Shown: positions 17,097-26,347 of the stretch, piece by piece | How positions within the stretch are numbered: the first letter of the stretch is position 1 | Layout of the letters: each line of letters begins with the position of its first letter | Source of the DNA: Halorarum salinum | Lineage (GTDB): Archaea > Halobacteriota > Halobacteria > Halobacteriales > Haloferacaceae | Direction: 5' to 3' | Length of the DNA stretch: 64,000 nt | Assembly: GCF_013402875.1 (NCBI RefSeq) | Contig: NZ_CP058579.1 | Location: forward strand, 806,001 to 870,000 | Notes under the pieces: generated by a model | Told to the model about the DNA's origin: nothing | What the model saw: the letters and a program-made list of their open reading frames with translations, nothing else | The model's database searches: none | Made by a program: the position numbers and the translations under genes

Positions 17097-19166
17097 ATGA
17101 GCGAATCGCAGGGTCCGCTGTCGCCGGACCGCCCCGGGCTCGACCGTCCCCTCCGCGTCGACGCCCCGTTCGACCCGGCCGGCGACCAGCCCGAGGCCAT
17201 CGAGCGGCTCGTGGACGGCTACCGGCAGGGGATGGACGAACAGACCTTGCTCGGAGTGACCGGGTCCGGTAAGACGAACACCGTCTCGTGGGTCGCCGAG
17301 CAGCTCGACCGACCGATGCTGGTGCTCGCGCACAACAAGACCCTCGCCGCACAGCTGTACGAGGAGTTCAAGACCCTCTTCCCCGACAACGCCGTCGAGT
17401 ACTTCGTCTCCTACTACGACTACTACCAGCCGGAGGCGTACGTCGAGCAGACGGACACCTTCATCGACAAGGAGATGTCGCTCAACGAGGAGATCGACCG
17501 GCTGCGCCACTCGGCGACCCGGTCGCTTCTCACCCGGGACGACGTCATCGTCGTCGCCTCCGTCTCGGCCATCTACGGGCTCGGCGACCCGGCCAACTAC
17601 CGGGAGATGTCGCTCGAACTCGCGGTCGGCGAGGGGATCGGCCGCGACGACCTGCTCGCGCGGCTGGTCGACCTGAACTACGAGCGCAACGACGTCGACT
17701 TCCAGCAGGGCACGTTCCGCGTCCGGGGTGACACCGTGGAGATCTTCCCGATGTACGGCCGCTACGCCGTGCGGGTCGAACTCTGGGGCGACGAGATCGA
17801 CCGCATGACGAAGGTCGACCCGATGCAGGGCGAGGTCGTCTCCCAGGAGCCGGCCGTGATGATCCACCCCGCGGAGCACTACTCCATCCCCCAGCAGCGG
17901 CTGGAGACGGCGGTCGAGGAGATCGAGGACCTGATGGAGAAGCGCGTGCGCCACTTCGAGCGGAACGGCGACCTCGTCGCCGCCCAGCGCATCGAGGAGC
18001 GCACCACCTTCGACTTGGAGATGCTCCAGGAGGCCGGCTACTGCTCGGGCATCGAGAACTACTCGGTCCACCTCTCGAACCGCGAGTCGGGCGAGGCGCC
18101 CTACACCCTCCTCGACTACTTCCCGGACGACTTCCTCACGGTGATCGACGAGTCACACCAGACCATCCCGCAGATCAAGGGTCAGTTCGCGGGCGACAAG
18201 TCCCGGAAGGACTCGCTCGTCGAGAACGGCTTCCGGCTCCCCACGGCCTACGACAACCGTCCGCTCACCTTCGAGGAGTTCGAGGAGAAGACCGACCGAA
18301 CCCTCTACGTGAGCGCGACGCCGGGCGAGTACGAGCGCGAGCACTCGGAGCGAGTGGTCGAACAGATCGTCCGCCCGACCCACCTCGTCGACCCGGAGGT
18401 CGAGGTCACGTCCGCGACGGGGCAGGTGGACGACCTCATGGACCGCATCGACGGCCGCATCGAGCGCGGCGAGCGCACGCTCGTCACCACGCTCACCAAG
18501 CGGATGGCCGAGGACCTCACCGAGTACCTCGAGGAGGCCGGCGTCGACGTCGCGTACATGCACGACGAGACCGACACGCTCGAACGCCACGAACTCGTCC
18601 GGTCGCTCCGCCTCGGCGACATCGACGTGCTCGTCGGCATCAACCTCCTCCGGGAGGGACTCGACATCCCCGAGGTGAGCCTCGTCGCCATCCTCGACGC
18701 CGACCAGGAGGGCTTCCTCCGCTCGGAGACGACGCTCGTCCAGACGATGGGCCGTGCGGCACGGAACGTCAACGGCGAGGTCGTCCTGTACGCGGACGAG
18801 ACGACCGACTCCATGTCGGCCGCCATCGAGGAGACGCAACGCCGTCGCCGCATCCAGCGCGAGTTCAACGAGGAGCACGGCTACGAGCCAAGGACGATCG
18901 AGAAGGAGATCGGCGAGACGAACCTCCCGGGGTCGAAGACGGACACCTCCGGAATCGCGGGCAGCGACGTCGCCGACGAGGAGGAGGCGGGGGCCCGCAT
19001 CCGGGCGCTCGAAGAGCGGATGCAGGAGGCCGCGAACAACCTCGAGTTCGAACTCGCGGCCGACATCCGCGACCGGGTGCAGGAACTCCGACGGGAGTTC
19101 GAACTGGAACGCGAGGACGAGGGCGTCGCGCCGCCGGAGGCGGGCGTCGAGGACGCCGAGTTCTGA
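17097..19166 (+). CDS. uvrB: UvrABC excision repair helicase subunit UvrB
   Basis: Complete 689-residue UvrB, the damage-verifying subunit that loads UvrC in nucleotide excision repair. Seen in order: GVTGSGKT Walker A (residues 53-60), the damage-probing beta-hairpin region [11 protein letters not shown] (~105-115), and [15 protein letters not shown]. Then TVIDESH (DExH box), VSATPGEYE, the helicase C-terminal [27 protein letters not shown], and a C-terminal UVR coiled-coil ([19 protein letters not shown]) that contacts UvrC. Length and motifs are those of bacterial UvrB; archaeal copies are known to derive from bacteria. uvrA and uvrC are not in the window. Confidence 0.98.
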   Translation: MSESQGPLSPDRPGLDRPLRVDAPFDPAGDQPEAIERLVDGYRQGMDEQTLLGVTGSGKTNTVSWVAEQLDRPMLVLAHNKTLAAQLYEEFKTLFPDNAVEYFVSYYDYYQPEAYVEQTDTFIDKEMSLNEEIDRLRHSATRSLLTRDDVIVVASVSAIYGLGDPANYREMSLELAVGEGIGRDDLLARLVDLNYERNDVDFQQGTFRVRGDTVEIFPMYGRYAVRVELWGDEIDRMTKVDPMQGEVVSQEPAVMIHPAEHYSIPQQRLETAVEEIEDLMEKRVRHFERNGDLVAAQRIEERTTFDLEMLQEAGYCSGIENYSVHLSNRESGEAPYTLLDYFPDDFLTVIDESHQTIPQIKGQFAGDKSRKDSLVENGFRLPTAYDNRPLTFEEFEEKTDRTLYVSATPGEYEREHSERVVEQIVRPTHLVDPEVEVTSATGQVDDLMDRIDGRIERGERTLVTTLTKRMAEDLTEYLEEAGVDVAYMHDETDTLERHELVRSLRLGDIDVLVGINLLREGLDIPEVSLVAILDADQEGFLRSETTLVQTMGRAARNVNGEVVLYADETTDSMSAAIEETQRRRRIQREFNEEHGYEPRTIEKEIGETNLPGSKTDTSGIAGSDVADEEEAGARIRALEERMQEAANNLEFELAADIRDRVQELRREFELEREDEGVAPPEAGVEDAEF

Positions 19167-19194
19167 CAGGGCGGCGACGCGCCCGAGCGGAGCC

Positions 19195-20598
19195 TCAGTC
19201 TGCCGTTCCCACGCCCGACACGGCGTTCGCGGCCCGCCGGAGCATCCCGTTGTCCGTCGAGTACCGGAAGTACGCACAGAGGCCGACCGCCGCGACGACG
19301 TTCGAGACGGTGACCGCCCAGAACGGTCCGAGCGCGCCGTAGCCGAACCCGAACGCGAGGATCGCCGCGACGGGGACGCGCACCGTCCAGTACTGCAGCA
19401 TCGTGGAGTACATCGAGATCCTCGTCTTGCCGGCGCCGTTGAAGCCGGCCTCGACGGTGTAGATGGCGCCGAGCGCCCAGTAGCCCAGCGCGAGGATCTG
19501 CAGGTACGCGATCGTGTACTCGAGCGTCTGCCCCGAGATGCCCGGGACGAACACCTCCGCGAGGAGGCCGGGGACGAACCACTGGACGACCCCGAGGACG
19601 CCGACGCCGACCGCGCCGACCCCCACGCCGAGCCACGTCGCCCGCGTGGCCCGGTCGGGGCGCTGTGCGCCGAGGTTCTGCCCCACCAGCGTCGTCCCGG
19701 CGGAGCCGACCGCCCCCGCCGGAACGAAGGCGACGGTGGAGATGCGCGCGCCGACGGTGTAGGCCGCGAGCGCGGCGCCCCCGCCCGTCACGGAGATGAC
19801 GGCGACCATGACGAGGCGGGCGACCTGCCGGGCCGCCCCCTGCCCGGCCTTGGGGGCGCCGACGTCGACCAGTTCGCGGAACTCGTCCGCGTCGAGGCCG
19901 ACGGCGGCACGGGTCATGTGGAATCCGCCGCGGTTCGAGACGGCGACGGCGAGCGCGATGGCCAGTCCGACCGCGTACGCGATGAGGGTGGCGTAGGCGG
20001 CGCCCGCGATGCCGTAGGCGTCGAAGCGCCACCAGCCGAACATGAGGAACGGGTCGAGGACGACGTTCACGACGACGGCGACGAGGTTCACGACGAGCGG
20101 CGTCCGGGAGTCGCCCGATCCCACGAACGCGGCCTCCATCGCGTCGCTCATGCCGCTGACGGTGAAGGAGAACACCATCGTTCCGAGGTAGATCGCGGCG
20201 AGGACGGCCACCTCCCCCTCGGGGTTGAACAGTCGGGTGACGTCGAGCGCGAAGACGTTGACCAGGGTCGCGAGCGACGCCCCGACCACGCCGGCGCCGA
20301 CGAGCCCGTGGAACGCGGCCCGGCGCGCCCCCGCCACGTCGCCGCGCCCGACGCGCTGGGAGACGACGATCTGGCTCCCCAGGAACACGGCCATCGTCCC
20401 GGCGCCGAACAGGCCCAGAACCGGCATGACGAGCCCGACGGCCGCGACCGCGTCCCCGCCGAGCCGGCCGATCCAGAACACGTCGATCACCTGCTGGGCG
20501 ACCAGCGCGAGCTGCTGGGCGACGATCGGTATCGAGAGGTAGGCGAGCGCTCTCCCCAGCGAGCCCTCGGTGATGTCCTCCGACGAGACGTCGAGCAT
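19195..20598 (-). CDS. MATE family efflux transporter
   Basis: A 467-residue, 12-helix multidrug and toxic compound extrusion (MATE) exporter. It has the two-fold MATE repeat: N-half IPIVAQQLALVAQQVIDVFWIGRLGGDAVAAVG and C-half GAPKAGQGAARQVARLVMVAVISVTGGGAALAAYTVG. The family's GQNLGA element appears as VGQNLGAQRP. Expected to extrude cationic drugs or metabolites using Na+ or H+. ATG 20598 begins MLDVSSEDITEG; a TATA-like tttattgatg lies about 27-36 bases upstream on the minus strand. Tail-to-tail with uvrB, 28 bases apart. Confidence 0.92.
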   Translation of the reverse strand: MLDVSSEDITEGSLGRALAYLSIPIVAQQLALVAQQVIDVFWIGRLGGDAVAAVGLVMPVLGLFGAGTMAVFLGSQIVVSQRVGRGDVAGARRAAFHGLVGAGVVGASLATLVNVFALDVTRLFNPEGEVAVLAAIYLGTMVFSFTVSGMSDAMEAAFVGSGDSRTPLVVNLVAVVVNVVLDPFLMFGWWRFDAYGIAGAAYATLIAYAVGLAIALAVAVSNRGGFHMTRAAVGLDADEFRELVDVGAPKAGQGAARQVARLVMVAVISVTGGGAALAAYTVGARISTVAFVPAGAVGSAGTTLVGQNLGAQRPDRATRATWLGVGVGAVGVGVLGVVQWFVPGLLAEVFVPGISGQTLEYTIAYLQILALGYWALGAIYTVEAGFNGAGKTRISMYSTMLQYWTVRVPVAAILAFGFGYGALGPFWAVTVSNVVAAVGLCAYFRYSTDNGMLRRAANAVSGVGTAD

Positions 20599-20810
20599 CC
20601 GGTATCATTCGTGACTCCAGCACCATCAATAAATCAGTGTCGATACGTGCCACACTTTAGGAAGTTCACATTTGCTGCTGTCATGTCCCGGTGGCTCGAC
20701 CTTCCGGCGCCGACGATCGAGTCGGCGGTCTTCGGGGCGTCCGGCCACGCTCGACGCCCGGCCACCCCGGACATCCGCACCCTTTTGCCGCAGGCCACGA
20801 AGTGATTCGT

Positions 20811-21761
20811 ATGAGCAGTCGGCGCCGCAAGCCTGACTGGCTGAAGATGCGCCCGCCCGCGGGCCAGCGCTTCACCGACATCAAGTCGACCCTCCGCGAG
20901 CACGACCTCCACACAGTGTGTGAGGAGGCCAACTGCCCGAACCTGGGGGAGTGCTGGTCGGGAGGCGAGGGCCCCGGCTCCGGCCCGGGCACGGCGACGT
21001 TCATGCTGATGGGCGACCGGTGCTCGCGCGGCTGCAACTTCTGTGACGTGGAGACCGGCGGGATGGAGCCGCTCGACCCCGACGAGCCGGCGAACGTCGC
21101 GAAGGCGGTCGCCGAGATCGGCCTCGAGTACGTCGTGCTCACCTCCGTCGACCGGGACGACCTCGCGGACGGCGGCAGCGCTCACTTCGCCGAGACCGTT
21201 CGGGAGATCAAGCGGCGCGACCCGGGGACGCTCGTCGAGGTGCTCGTCCCGGACTTCGGCGGCGACGAGGCCGCGGTTCGCCGCATCGTCGAGGCCGAAC
21301 CGGACGTGATCGCGCACAACGTCGAGACGGTCGAGCGCCTGCAGTGGCCGGTCCGCGACCGGCGGGCGAACTACGGCCAGACGCTCGACGTGCTCGAACA
21401 GGTGAGCCTGGAGTCGGACGTCTATACCAAGACGAGCGTGATGCTCGGCCTCGGCGAGTACGACCACGAGGTGTACCGGACGCTGCGGGACCTGCGGGAG
21501 GCCGACGTGGACATCGTCACCCTCGGCCAGTACCTCCAGCCGTCCCGCTCGCACCTCGACGTGTTCGAGTACGTCCACCCGGACGTCTTCGAGACGTGGC
21601 GCCGGGTCGCGGAGTCGGAACTCGGGTTCCTCTACTGTGCCTCCGGGCCGATGGTCCGCTCCTCGTACAAGGCCGGCGAGTTCTTCGTCGAGGCGCTGGT
21701 CCGCGAGGGCCGGAGCGTCGAGGAGGCGCGGGCGCACGCCCGCGCCGCGAGCGGCGATTGA
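20811..21761 (+). CDS. lipA: Lipoyl synthase (radical SAM)
   Basis: A 316-residue lipoyl synthase that inserts two sulfurs into the octanoyl chain on lipoyl domains. The auxiliary [4Fe-4S] motif is CEEANCPNLGEC (Cys37, 42, 48) and the radical-SAM motif is CSRGCNFC (Cys71, 75, 78). The C-terminal substrate region ends SSYKAGEFFVEALV, including the family's RSSY serine that binds the auxiliary cluster. Start ATG 20811; the longer frame to 20691 is Pro/His/Arg-rich and unrelated, and ccttttgcc lies ~27 bases upstream of the chosen start. Position just ahead of the E1/E2 genes fits its job of activating the E2 lipoyl domain. Confidence 0.96.
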   Translation: MSSRRRKPDWLKMRPPAGQRFTDIKSTLREHDLHTVCEEANCPNLGECWSGGEGPGSGPGTATFMLMGDRCSRGCNFCDVETGGMEPLDPDEPANVAKAVAEIGLEYVVLTSVDRDDLADGGSAHFAETVREIKRRDPGTLVEVLVPDFGGDEAAVRRIVEAEPDVIAHNVETVERLQWPVRDRRANYGQTLDVLEQVSLESDVYTKTSVMLGLGEYDHEVYRTLRDLREADVDIVTLGQYLQPSRSHLDVFEYVHPDVFETWRRVAESELGFLYCASGPMVRSSYKAGEFFVEALVREGRSVEEARAHARAASGD

Positions 21762-22004
21762 CGAGTCTTCCGGCGTCCATCCGACCCGCGTCCGCTCCCG
21801 CTTCTCACGTCCGGTTCGCTCCCGCTCGCCCCCCTGCGCCTCCTCCCGCTCGCTCTCATCCATCGTTTGTCAAAAATCAGGCGGGATTTCTCACCGTCGG
21901 TCGACGAGGCGGCGCTCCGACCGCCCAGAACTTTACACCGTGTGATTTTCGCGCCCTACGATGGACAGGTCGGCGTGCCGAGGCAGTATTTCTGCCCACA
22001 GTAA

Positions 22005-22014
22005 ACTATTTACG
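22005..22014 (+). promoter_or_regulatory. TATA box of the E1-alpha/E1-beta/E2 operon
   Basis: The sequence actatttacg within a longer AT-rich run (22001-22020) predicts transcription start near 22035-22040 and a leader of about 30 bases. Confidence 0.55.
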
Positions 22015-22053
22015 AAAACACTATTGCGAGGGCGGGCAAGGTTTCTCGTATGC

Positions 22054-22062
22054 GAAGGAGGG
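22054..22062 (+). promoter_or_regulatory. Shine-Dalgarno sequence for the E1-alpha GTG start
   Basis: The sequence gaaggaggg, complementary to the anti-SD at the 3' end of the 16S gene in this window (cacctcct), lies four bases before GTG 22067. It fixes that start in a long upstream-open frame. Good SDs are the exception in this mostly leaderless genome. Confidence 0.75.
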
Positions 22063-22066
22063 CACC

Positions 22067-23182
22067 GTGAGTACGCTCGAGCGCGACCCCCGCGAGAGCA
22101 TGGTCCAGGTCCTCGACGAGGACGGGAGCGTCGTCGGAGACGTCCCCGACGTCGGCGACGACGAACTCGTCGAGATGTACCACAACATGAAGCTCGCCCG
22201 GCACTTCGACACGCGGGCCGTCTCCCTCCAGCGGCAGGGCCGCATGGGGACGTATCCGCCCCTGTCGGGCCAGGAGGGCGCCCAGGTCGGCTCCGCGATG
22301 GCGCTCGCGGAGGGCGACTGGACGATCCCCTCCTACCGCGAACACGCCGCCAACCTCGTCCGTGGCATGGGTCTCGAACGGACGCTGCGCTACTGGATGG
22401 GCGACGAGCGCGGCAACTCGCCGCCGGAGGGCGTCAACGTCTTCACGGCAGCGGTCCCGATCGCCTCCCAGATCCCGCACGCGACGGGGATGGCGTGGGC
22501 GGACAAGCTGAAGCACGGCGGCGACCCGGAGAACGCCTACATCTGCTACTTCGGCGACGGCGCGACCTCGGAGGGCGACTTCCATGAGGGGTTGAACTTC
22601 GCGGGCGTCTTCGACACGCCGAACGTCTTCTTCTGTAACAACAACCAGTGGGCCATCTCGGTCCCGCGCGAACGACAGACCGCCTCCGAGACGCTCGCCC
22701 AGAAGGCCGTCGCGTACGGCTTCGAGGGCGTCCGCGTCGACGGGATGGACCCGCTCGCCGTCTACTCGGTGACGTCCGACGCGCTCGAGAAGGCGAAGTC
22801 GCCCGGCGAGGGCGAGCGCCGGCCGACGCTCGTCGAGGCCGTACAGTACCGCTACGGCGCACACACCACCGCCGACGACCCGTCGGTGTACCGGACCGAC
22901 GAGGAGGTCGAGCGGTGGAAGGCGAAGGACCCGATCCCGCGGCTGGAGGCGTTCCTCCGGAACCAGGGGCTGCTCGACGACGAGCGGGTCGACGCCATCG
23001 AGGAGGCCGTCGAGGAGGAGGTCGCGGCCGCCATCGAGGAGGCCGAATCGACCGCCCGCCCCGACCCGAGCACGATGTTCGAGCACGTGTTCGAGGAGGC
23101 ACCCCCGGACCTGGCCGAGCAGGCCGAGGAGTTCGCGGCGATCCGCGAGAAGTACGGCGACGAGGCGTTCCTCGAGGAGTGA
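22067..23182 (+). CDS. pdhA: Pyruvate/2-oxoacid dehydrogenase E1 component, alpha subunit
   Basis: A 371-residue TPP-dependent E1-alpha. With E1-beta it decarboxylates a 2-oxoacid and transfers the acyl group to E2 lipoate. The TPP motif runs from GDGATSEG (163-170) to CNNNQWAIS (190-198). The catalytic loop region YRYGAHTTADDPSVYR (with the phosphorylation-loop-like HTTADD) is present. GTG 22067 is supported by an ideal Shine-Dalgarno; the frame is open far upstream but that part is non-homologous. Two bases separate it from E1-beta. Haloarchaea carry several such complexes whose substrate (pyruvate or branched-chain) cannot be told from sequence. lipA upstream fits any of them. Confidence 0.92.
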   Translation: MSTLERDPRESMVQVLDEDGSVVGDVPDVGDDELVEMYHNMKLARHFDTRAVSLQRQGRMGTYPPLSGQEGAQVGSAMALAEGDWTIPSYREHAANLVRGMGLERTLRYWMGDERGNSPPEGVNVFTAAVPIASQIPHATGMAWADKLKHGGDPENAYICYFGDGATSEGDFHEGLNFAGVFDTPNVFFCNNNQWAISVPRERQTASETLAQKAVAYGFEGVRVDGMDPLAVYSVTSDALEKAKSPGEGERRPTLVEAVQYRYGAHTTADDPSVYRTDEEVERWKAKDPIPRLEAFLRNQGLLDDERVDAIEEAVEEEVAAAIEEAESTARPDPSTMFEHVFEEAPPDLAEQAEEFAAIREKYGDEAFLEE

Positions 23183-23184
23183 CA

Positions 23185-24186
23185 ATGAGCACCCAAGAAT
23201 CCGAAGCGACGCAGAACCTCACGCTGGTACAGTCGGTCCGGGACGCGCTCGCGACCGAGATGGAACGGGACGACGACGTCCTGGTCATGGGCGAGGACGT
23301 CGGCAAGAACGGCGGCGTCTTCCGGGCGACGGAGGGGCTCTGGAAGGAGTTCGGCGAGGACCGCGTCATCGACACGCCGCTCGCCGAGTCGGGCATCATC
23401 GGCACGGCCGTCGGCATGGCCGCGATGGGGTTGAAGCCGGTGCCGGAGATCCAGTTCTCCGGGTTCATGTACCCCGGCTTCGACCAGATCGTCTCGCACA
23501 TGGCGCGTCTGCGCACCCGGTCGCGGAGCCGGTTCACCCTCCCGATGGTGCTGCGGGCGCCCTACGGCGGCGGCATCCGCGCGCCGGAACACCACTCGGA
23601 GTCGAAGGAGGCGTTCTACGCTCACGAGGCCGGGCTGAAGGTGGTCATCCCCTCGACGCCGTACGACACGAAGGGGCTGCTCACCTCGGCCATCCGCGAC
23701 CCGGACCCGGTCGTCTTCCTCGAGCCGAAGCTCATCTACCGCGCGTTCCGGGGCGACGTGCCCGAGGGGGACTACGAGGTGCCCATCGGCGAGGCGTCGG
23801 TCCGCCGCGAGGGGAGCGACGTGTCGGTGTTCACCTACGGCGCGATGACCCGGCCGAGCCTGGAGGCCGCCGAGGAGCTCGCCGAGGAGGGCGTCGACGC
23901 CGAGGTCGTCGACCTCCGGACCGTCTCGCCGATGGACCGCGAGGCCATCGTCGAGTCGTTCAAGAAGACCGGCCGCGCGTGCGTCGTCCACGAGGCGCCA
24001 AAGACCGGCGGGCTGGCGGGCGAGATCACCGCCACCCTGCAGGAGGAGGCGCTGCTGTACCAGGAGGCGCCGATACAGCGCGTGACGGGCTACGACGTGC
24101 CGTACCCGCTGTACGCGATGGAGGACTACTACATGCCCAACGCGGCCCGCGTGGCCGAGGGAATCAAGGACGCCGTGGAGTTCTGA
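23185..24186 (+). CDS. pdhB: Pyruvate/2-oxoacid dehydrogenase E1 component, beta subunit
   Basis: A 333-residue transketolase-like beta subunit pairing with the upstream alpha subunit. Family blocks: VLVMGEDVGKNGGVFRATEGL (residues ~32-52, with the Glu that activates TPP), DTPLAESGIIGTAVGMA, PEIQFSGFMYPGFDQI, LRAPYGGGIRAPEHHSES, and the C-terminal DVPYPLYAMEDYYMPN. A C-terminal transketolase domain has VIDLRT-like VVDLRTVSPMD. ATG 23185 follows the alpha stop by two bases, and the next gene starts one base after this stop: tightly coupled translation. Confidence 0.94.
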   Translation: MSTQESEATQNLTLVQSVRDALATEMERDDDVLVMGEDVGKNGGVFRATEGLWKEFGEDRVIDTPLAESGIIGTAVGMAAMGLKPVPEIQFSGFMYPGFDQIVSHMARLRTRSRSRFTLPMVLRAPYGGGIRAPEHHSESKEAFYAHEAGLKVVIPSTPYDTKGLLTSAIRDPDPVVFLEPKLIYRAFRGDVPEGDYEVPIGEASVRREGSDVSVFTYGAMTRPSLEAAEELAEEGVDAEVVDLRTVSPMDREAIVESFKKTGRACVVHEAPKTGGLAGEITATLQEEALLYQEAPIQRVTGYDVPYPLYAMEDYYMPNAARVAEGIKDAVEF

Positions 24187-24187
24187 G

Positions 24188-25819
24188 ATGGCGACGAAGG
24201 AGTTCAAACTCCCCGACGTCGGCGAGGGCGTCGCCGAGGGGGAGCTGGTAAACTGGCTCGTCGCGCCCGGCGACGCGGTCTCGGAGGACCAGCCGGTCGC
24301 CGAGGTCGAGACGGACAAGGCGCTCGTCGAGGTGCCGAGCCCGTACGACGGCACCGTGAAGGAACTGCTCGCCGAGGAGGGCGAGATAGTGCCCGTAGGG
24401 GAGGTCATCATCACGTTCACCGTCGGCGACGACGGCGACGCCGCCGGGGCGGGCGAGGAACCCGAGGAGGCGGAACCGGCCGCGGAGCCGGACTCGGAGG
24501 GTGAGACCGCCCCCGAATCGGTGCCGGAAGCCGAGGCGGAGGAGACGGCGCCGGCCGAGACCGACGCCCCCGAACCGACCGAGGGCCGCGTGTTCGCGCC
24601 GCCGTCGGCCCGTCGCCTCGCGCGGGAACTCGGCGTGGACGTCGCGGCGGTCGACGGCAGCGGCCCGGGCGGCCGCGTCACCGACGCCGACGTGCGCGCC
24701 CACGTCGAGTCCGGCGGGACGGCCGACGCGGCCGACGCCGACGCGGAGGCCGAGTCCGCGGGGCCCAAGGACGTCGACGTTGGGTCGTCCGAACCGGCCG
24801 CGACGCCCCGCGACACCGACGGTGCGGCGGGTGGAACGAGCGCGGGCGACGGGGCCGCGTCCGCCGCCTCGACGTCGCCGGCGGGGCGCGAGCGAACCCT
24901 CGCGGCGCCCGCGACCCGGCGGGCCGCCGAGGAGGCGGGCGTCGACCTGGACGACGTGCCGACCGACGAGACGCGCGAGGGCGAGGCGTTCGTCACGGCC
25001 GAGCAGGTGCAGCAGTACGCCGACGCGGTGACGGCCGCGAAGGAGGCCGATGCGGGCGCTGCAGGCGCCGCGGACGCGACGGCCGGTGCCGGCGCCGCTG
25101 CCGGCGAAGGGGCCGCGGCCGGCGGCGACGAGACGGTGCCGTACCGCGGCGTCCGCCGGACCATCGGGAGGCAGATGGAGGAGTCGAAGTACACCGCGCC
25201 GCACGTCTCCCACCACGACACGGCCGTCATCGACGACCTCGTGGAGGCGCGTGCGGAGCTGAAGGAGCGCGCCGCCGAGCGGGACGTGAAGCTCACCTAC
25301 CTCCCGTTCGTGATGAAGGCGCTCGTGGCCGGGCTGAAGGAGTTCCCGTACCTCAACTCCGAGCTCCGGGAGGACGACGAGGAGATCGTCCTGAAGAAGG
25401 AGTACAACGTGGGCGTCGCGGTCGCCACCGACGCCGGACTGATGGTGCCGGTGGTGAAGGACGTGGACGGGAAATCGCTGCTCGAACTCGCCGAGGAGGT
25501 CACCGACTTCGCGGACAGGGCGCGGGAGCGGAAGCTCTCCCGCTCGGAGATGCAGGGCGGGACGTTCACCGTCACGAACTTCGGCGCCGTCGGCGGCGAG
25601 TACGCCACGCCGATCATCAACTACCCCGAGACGGCGATCATGGGGCTGGGCGCCATCGAGCAGCGCCCCGTCGTGGAGGACGGCGAGGTCGTGGCCGCCC
25701 ACACGCTCCCGCTCTCGCTGTCGATCGACCACCGCGTCATCGACGGCGCGGTCGCCGCGCGGTTCACGAACTACGTGATGGAGTATCTGGAGAACCCGCA
25801 GCTCTTATTGCTGGAGTAA
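24188..25819 (+). CDS. pdhC: Dihydrolipoamide acyltransferase (E2)
   Basis: A 543-residue E2 core. The N-terminal lipoyl domain has the lipoylation site ETDKALVEV (Lys44). It is followed by an Ala/Glu-rich linker and a peripheral subunit-binding domain at ~135-172 (PSARRLARELGVDVAAVDGSG). A second PSBD-like segment lies at ~236-282 (APATRRAAEEAGVDLDDV), again flanked by Ala/Gly linkers. The catalytic domain ends in SIDHRVIDGA, the HxxxDG active site. Usual E2 proteins have one binding domain. The start overlaps the E1-beta region by context (atggcg one base after tga). The E3 gene (lpdA), normally next, is absent here. Confidence 0.94.
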   Translation: MATKEFKLPDVGEGVAEGELVNWLVAPGDAVSEDQPVAEVETDKALVEVPSPYDGTVKELLAEEGEIVPVGEVIITFTVGDDGDAAGAGEEPEEAEPAAEPDSEGETAPESVPEAEAEETAPAETDAPEPTEGRVFAPPSARRLARELGVDVAAVDGSGPGGRVTDADVRAHVESGGTADAADADAEAESAGPKDVDVGSSEPAATPRDTDGAAGGTSAGDGAASAASTSPAGRERTLAAPATRRAAEEAGVDLDDVPTDETREGEAFVTAEQVQQYADAVTAAKEADAGAAGAADATAGAGAAAGEGAAAGGDETVPYRGVRRTIGRQMEESKYTAPHVSHHDTAVIDDLVEARAELKERAAERDVKLTYLPFVMKALVAGLKEFPYLNSELREDDEEIVLKKEYNVGVAVATDAGLMVPVVKDVDGKSLLELAEEVTDFADRARERKLSRSEMQGGTFTVTNFGAVGGEYATPIINYPETAIMGLGAIEQRPVVEDGEVVAAHTLPLSLSIDHRVIDGAVAARFTNYVMEYLENPQLLLLE

Positions 25820-25821
25820 CC

Positions 25822-25865
25822 GGTTTCTGCTTCCGTTAGTTGTTCTCCTCTTCATCTCTCTCCTT
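25822..25865 (+). terminator. T/C-rich terminator of the E1-E2 operon
   Basis: Directly after the E2 stop the coding strand carries repeated T-tracts (tttctgcttcc, gttgttctcctcttc). This is the kind of U-rich signal archaeal RNA polymerase uses without a hairpin. Confidence 0.4.
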
Positions 25866-25887
25866 CCGTCCTCGATAGTACCGTAGT

Positions 25888-26075
25888 GACGACCGCGAAA
25901 GCCCACGCGGCCCCTTTCAGTCCCACCCTGCCTCGCCCTCCCCAGCCTCCTGCGATGCTCGCTCGCTCCACTCGCTGCGCTTCTCGTCCCTCGCACGCGT
26001 CCGGCTGACACTACCCGGGACCGAAGGTCCCGTGAGATCACCCTCGCTCGCGTGATCGAAGGTCAGCCGGCACGT
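25888..26075 (+). repeat. Dispersed intergenic repeat, copy C
   Basis: Begins accgcgaaagccc like copy A but joins directly to the ccctttcagtcccaccct block, lacking A's inner segment. It then shares ctcgtccctcgc-cgcgtccggc and the cgggacc-triloop-ggtcccg hairpin (loop gaa) with copy B, followed by a second, longer pairing (gatcaccctcgctcgcgtgatc). Confidence 0.7.
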
Positions 26076-26116
26076 GCCACCGCGGTGTCACTACGTTTCC
26101 CACCGCGAGGGAGGGA

Positions 26117-26338
26117 GGCGGGGCGAAGCCCCGCCGACCGAGCGAGCGGCCTTTTGGCACCGACGAGCAAAGCTCGTCTTGCGGCCAGAAACCGTCGGTT
26201 TCTGGCAGCATTACGGGAAATCTTCGATCTCCCGTCAGCAGTGGGATTCCGGAGGAATCCCACAGCATGAACGGGTTTTGCCGGGGGTCGACGAGCGAGC
26301 GCGCCTCCGGCGCGCGAGCGAGGACGCCCCCGGCAAAA
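26117..26338. repeat. Row of six triloop hairpins inside a larger inverted repeat zone
   Basis: Six near-perfect hairpins, each with exactly three loop bases. In order: 26117-26135 (8-bp stem, loop gaa); 26162-26178 (7 bp, aaa); 26184-26206 (10 bp, gtc); 26214-26234 (9 bp with one mismatch, ttc); 26241-26263 (10 bp, gga); 26299-26315 (7 bp, tcc). The last sits inside an outer 12-bp stem (ttttgccggggg near 26275-26286 with its complement 26326-26337). All stems differ in sequence, so structure rather than sequence is repeated. Confidence 0.75.
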
Positions 26339-26347
26339 GAGGTTCGT

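Larger units (their letters stand above)
21762..22066. other. Leader/promoter region of the 2-oxoacid dehydrogenase operon
   Basis: This 305-base gap separates lipA from the E1-alpha gene. The first half is Pro/Arg-type non-coding sequence rich in cctccc and ctcgct. AT content rises from 21870. The promoter and ribosome-binding site sit in the last 65 bases and are listed separately. Confidence 0.5.
25820..26347. other. Non-coding repeat region after E2
   Basis: 528 bases without a gene where related operons usually have lpdA. It holds a T-rich termination zone, dispersed repeat copy C, and a row of perfect triloop hairpins, each listed separately. Confidence 0.65.

Noticed and set aside
16928-17272. 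Frame overlapping the start of uvrB
   Set aside because: Arg/Pro/Ala-rich product, no family, and it runs into the clearly coding uvrB frame.
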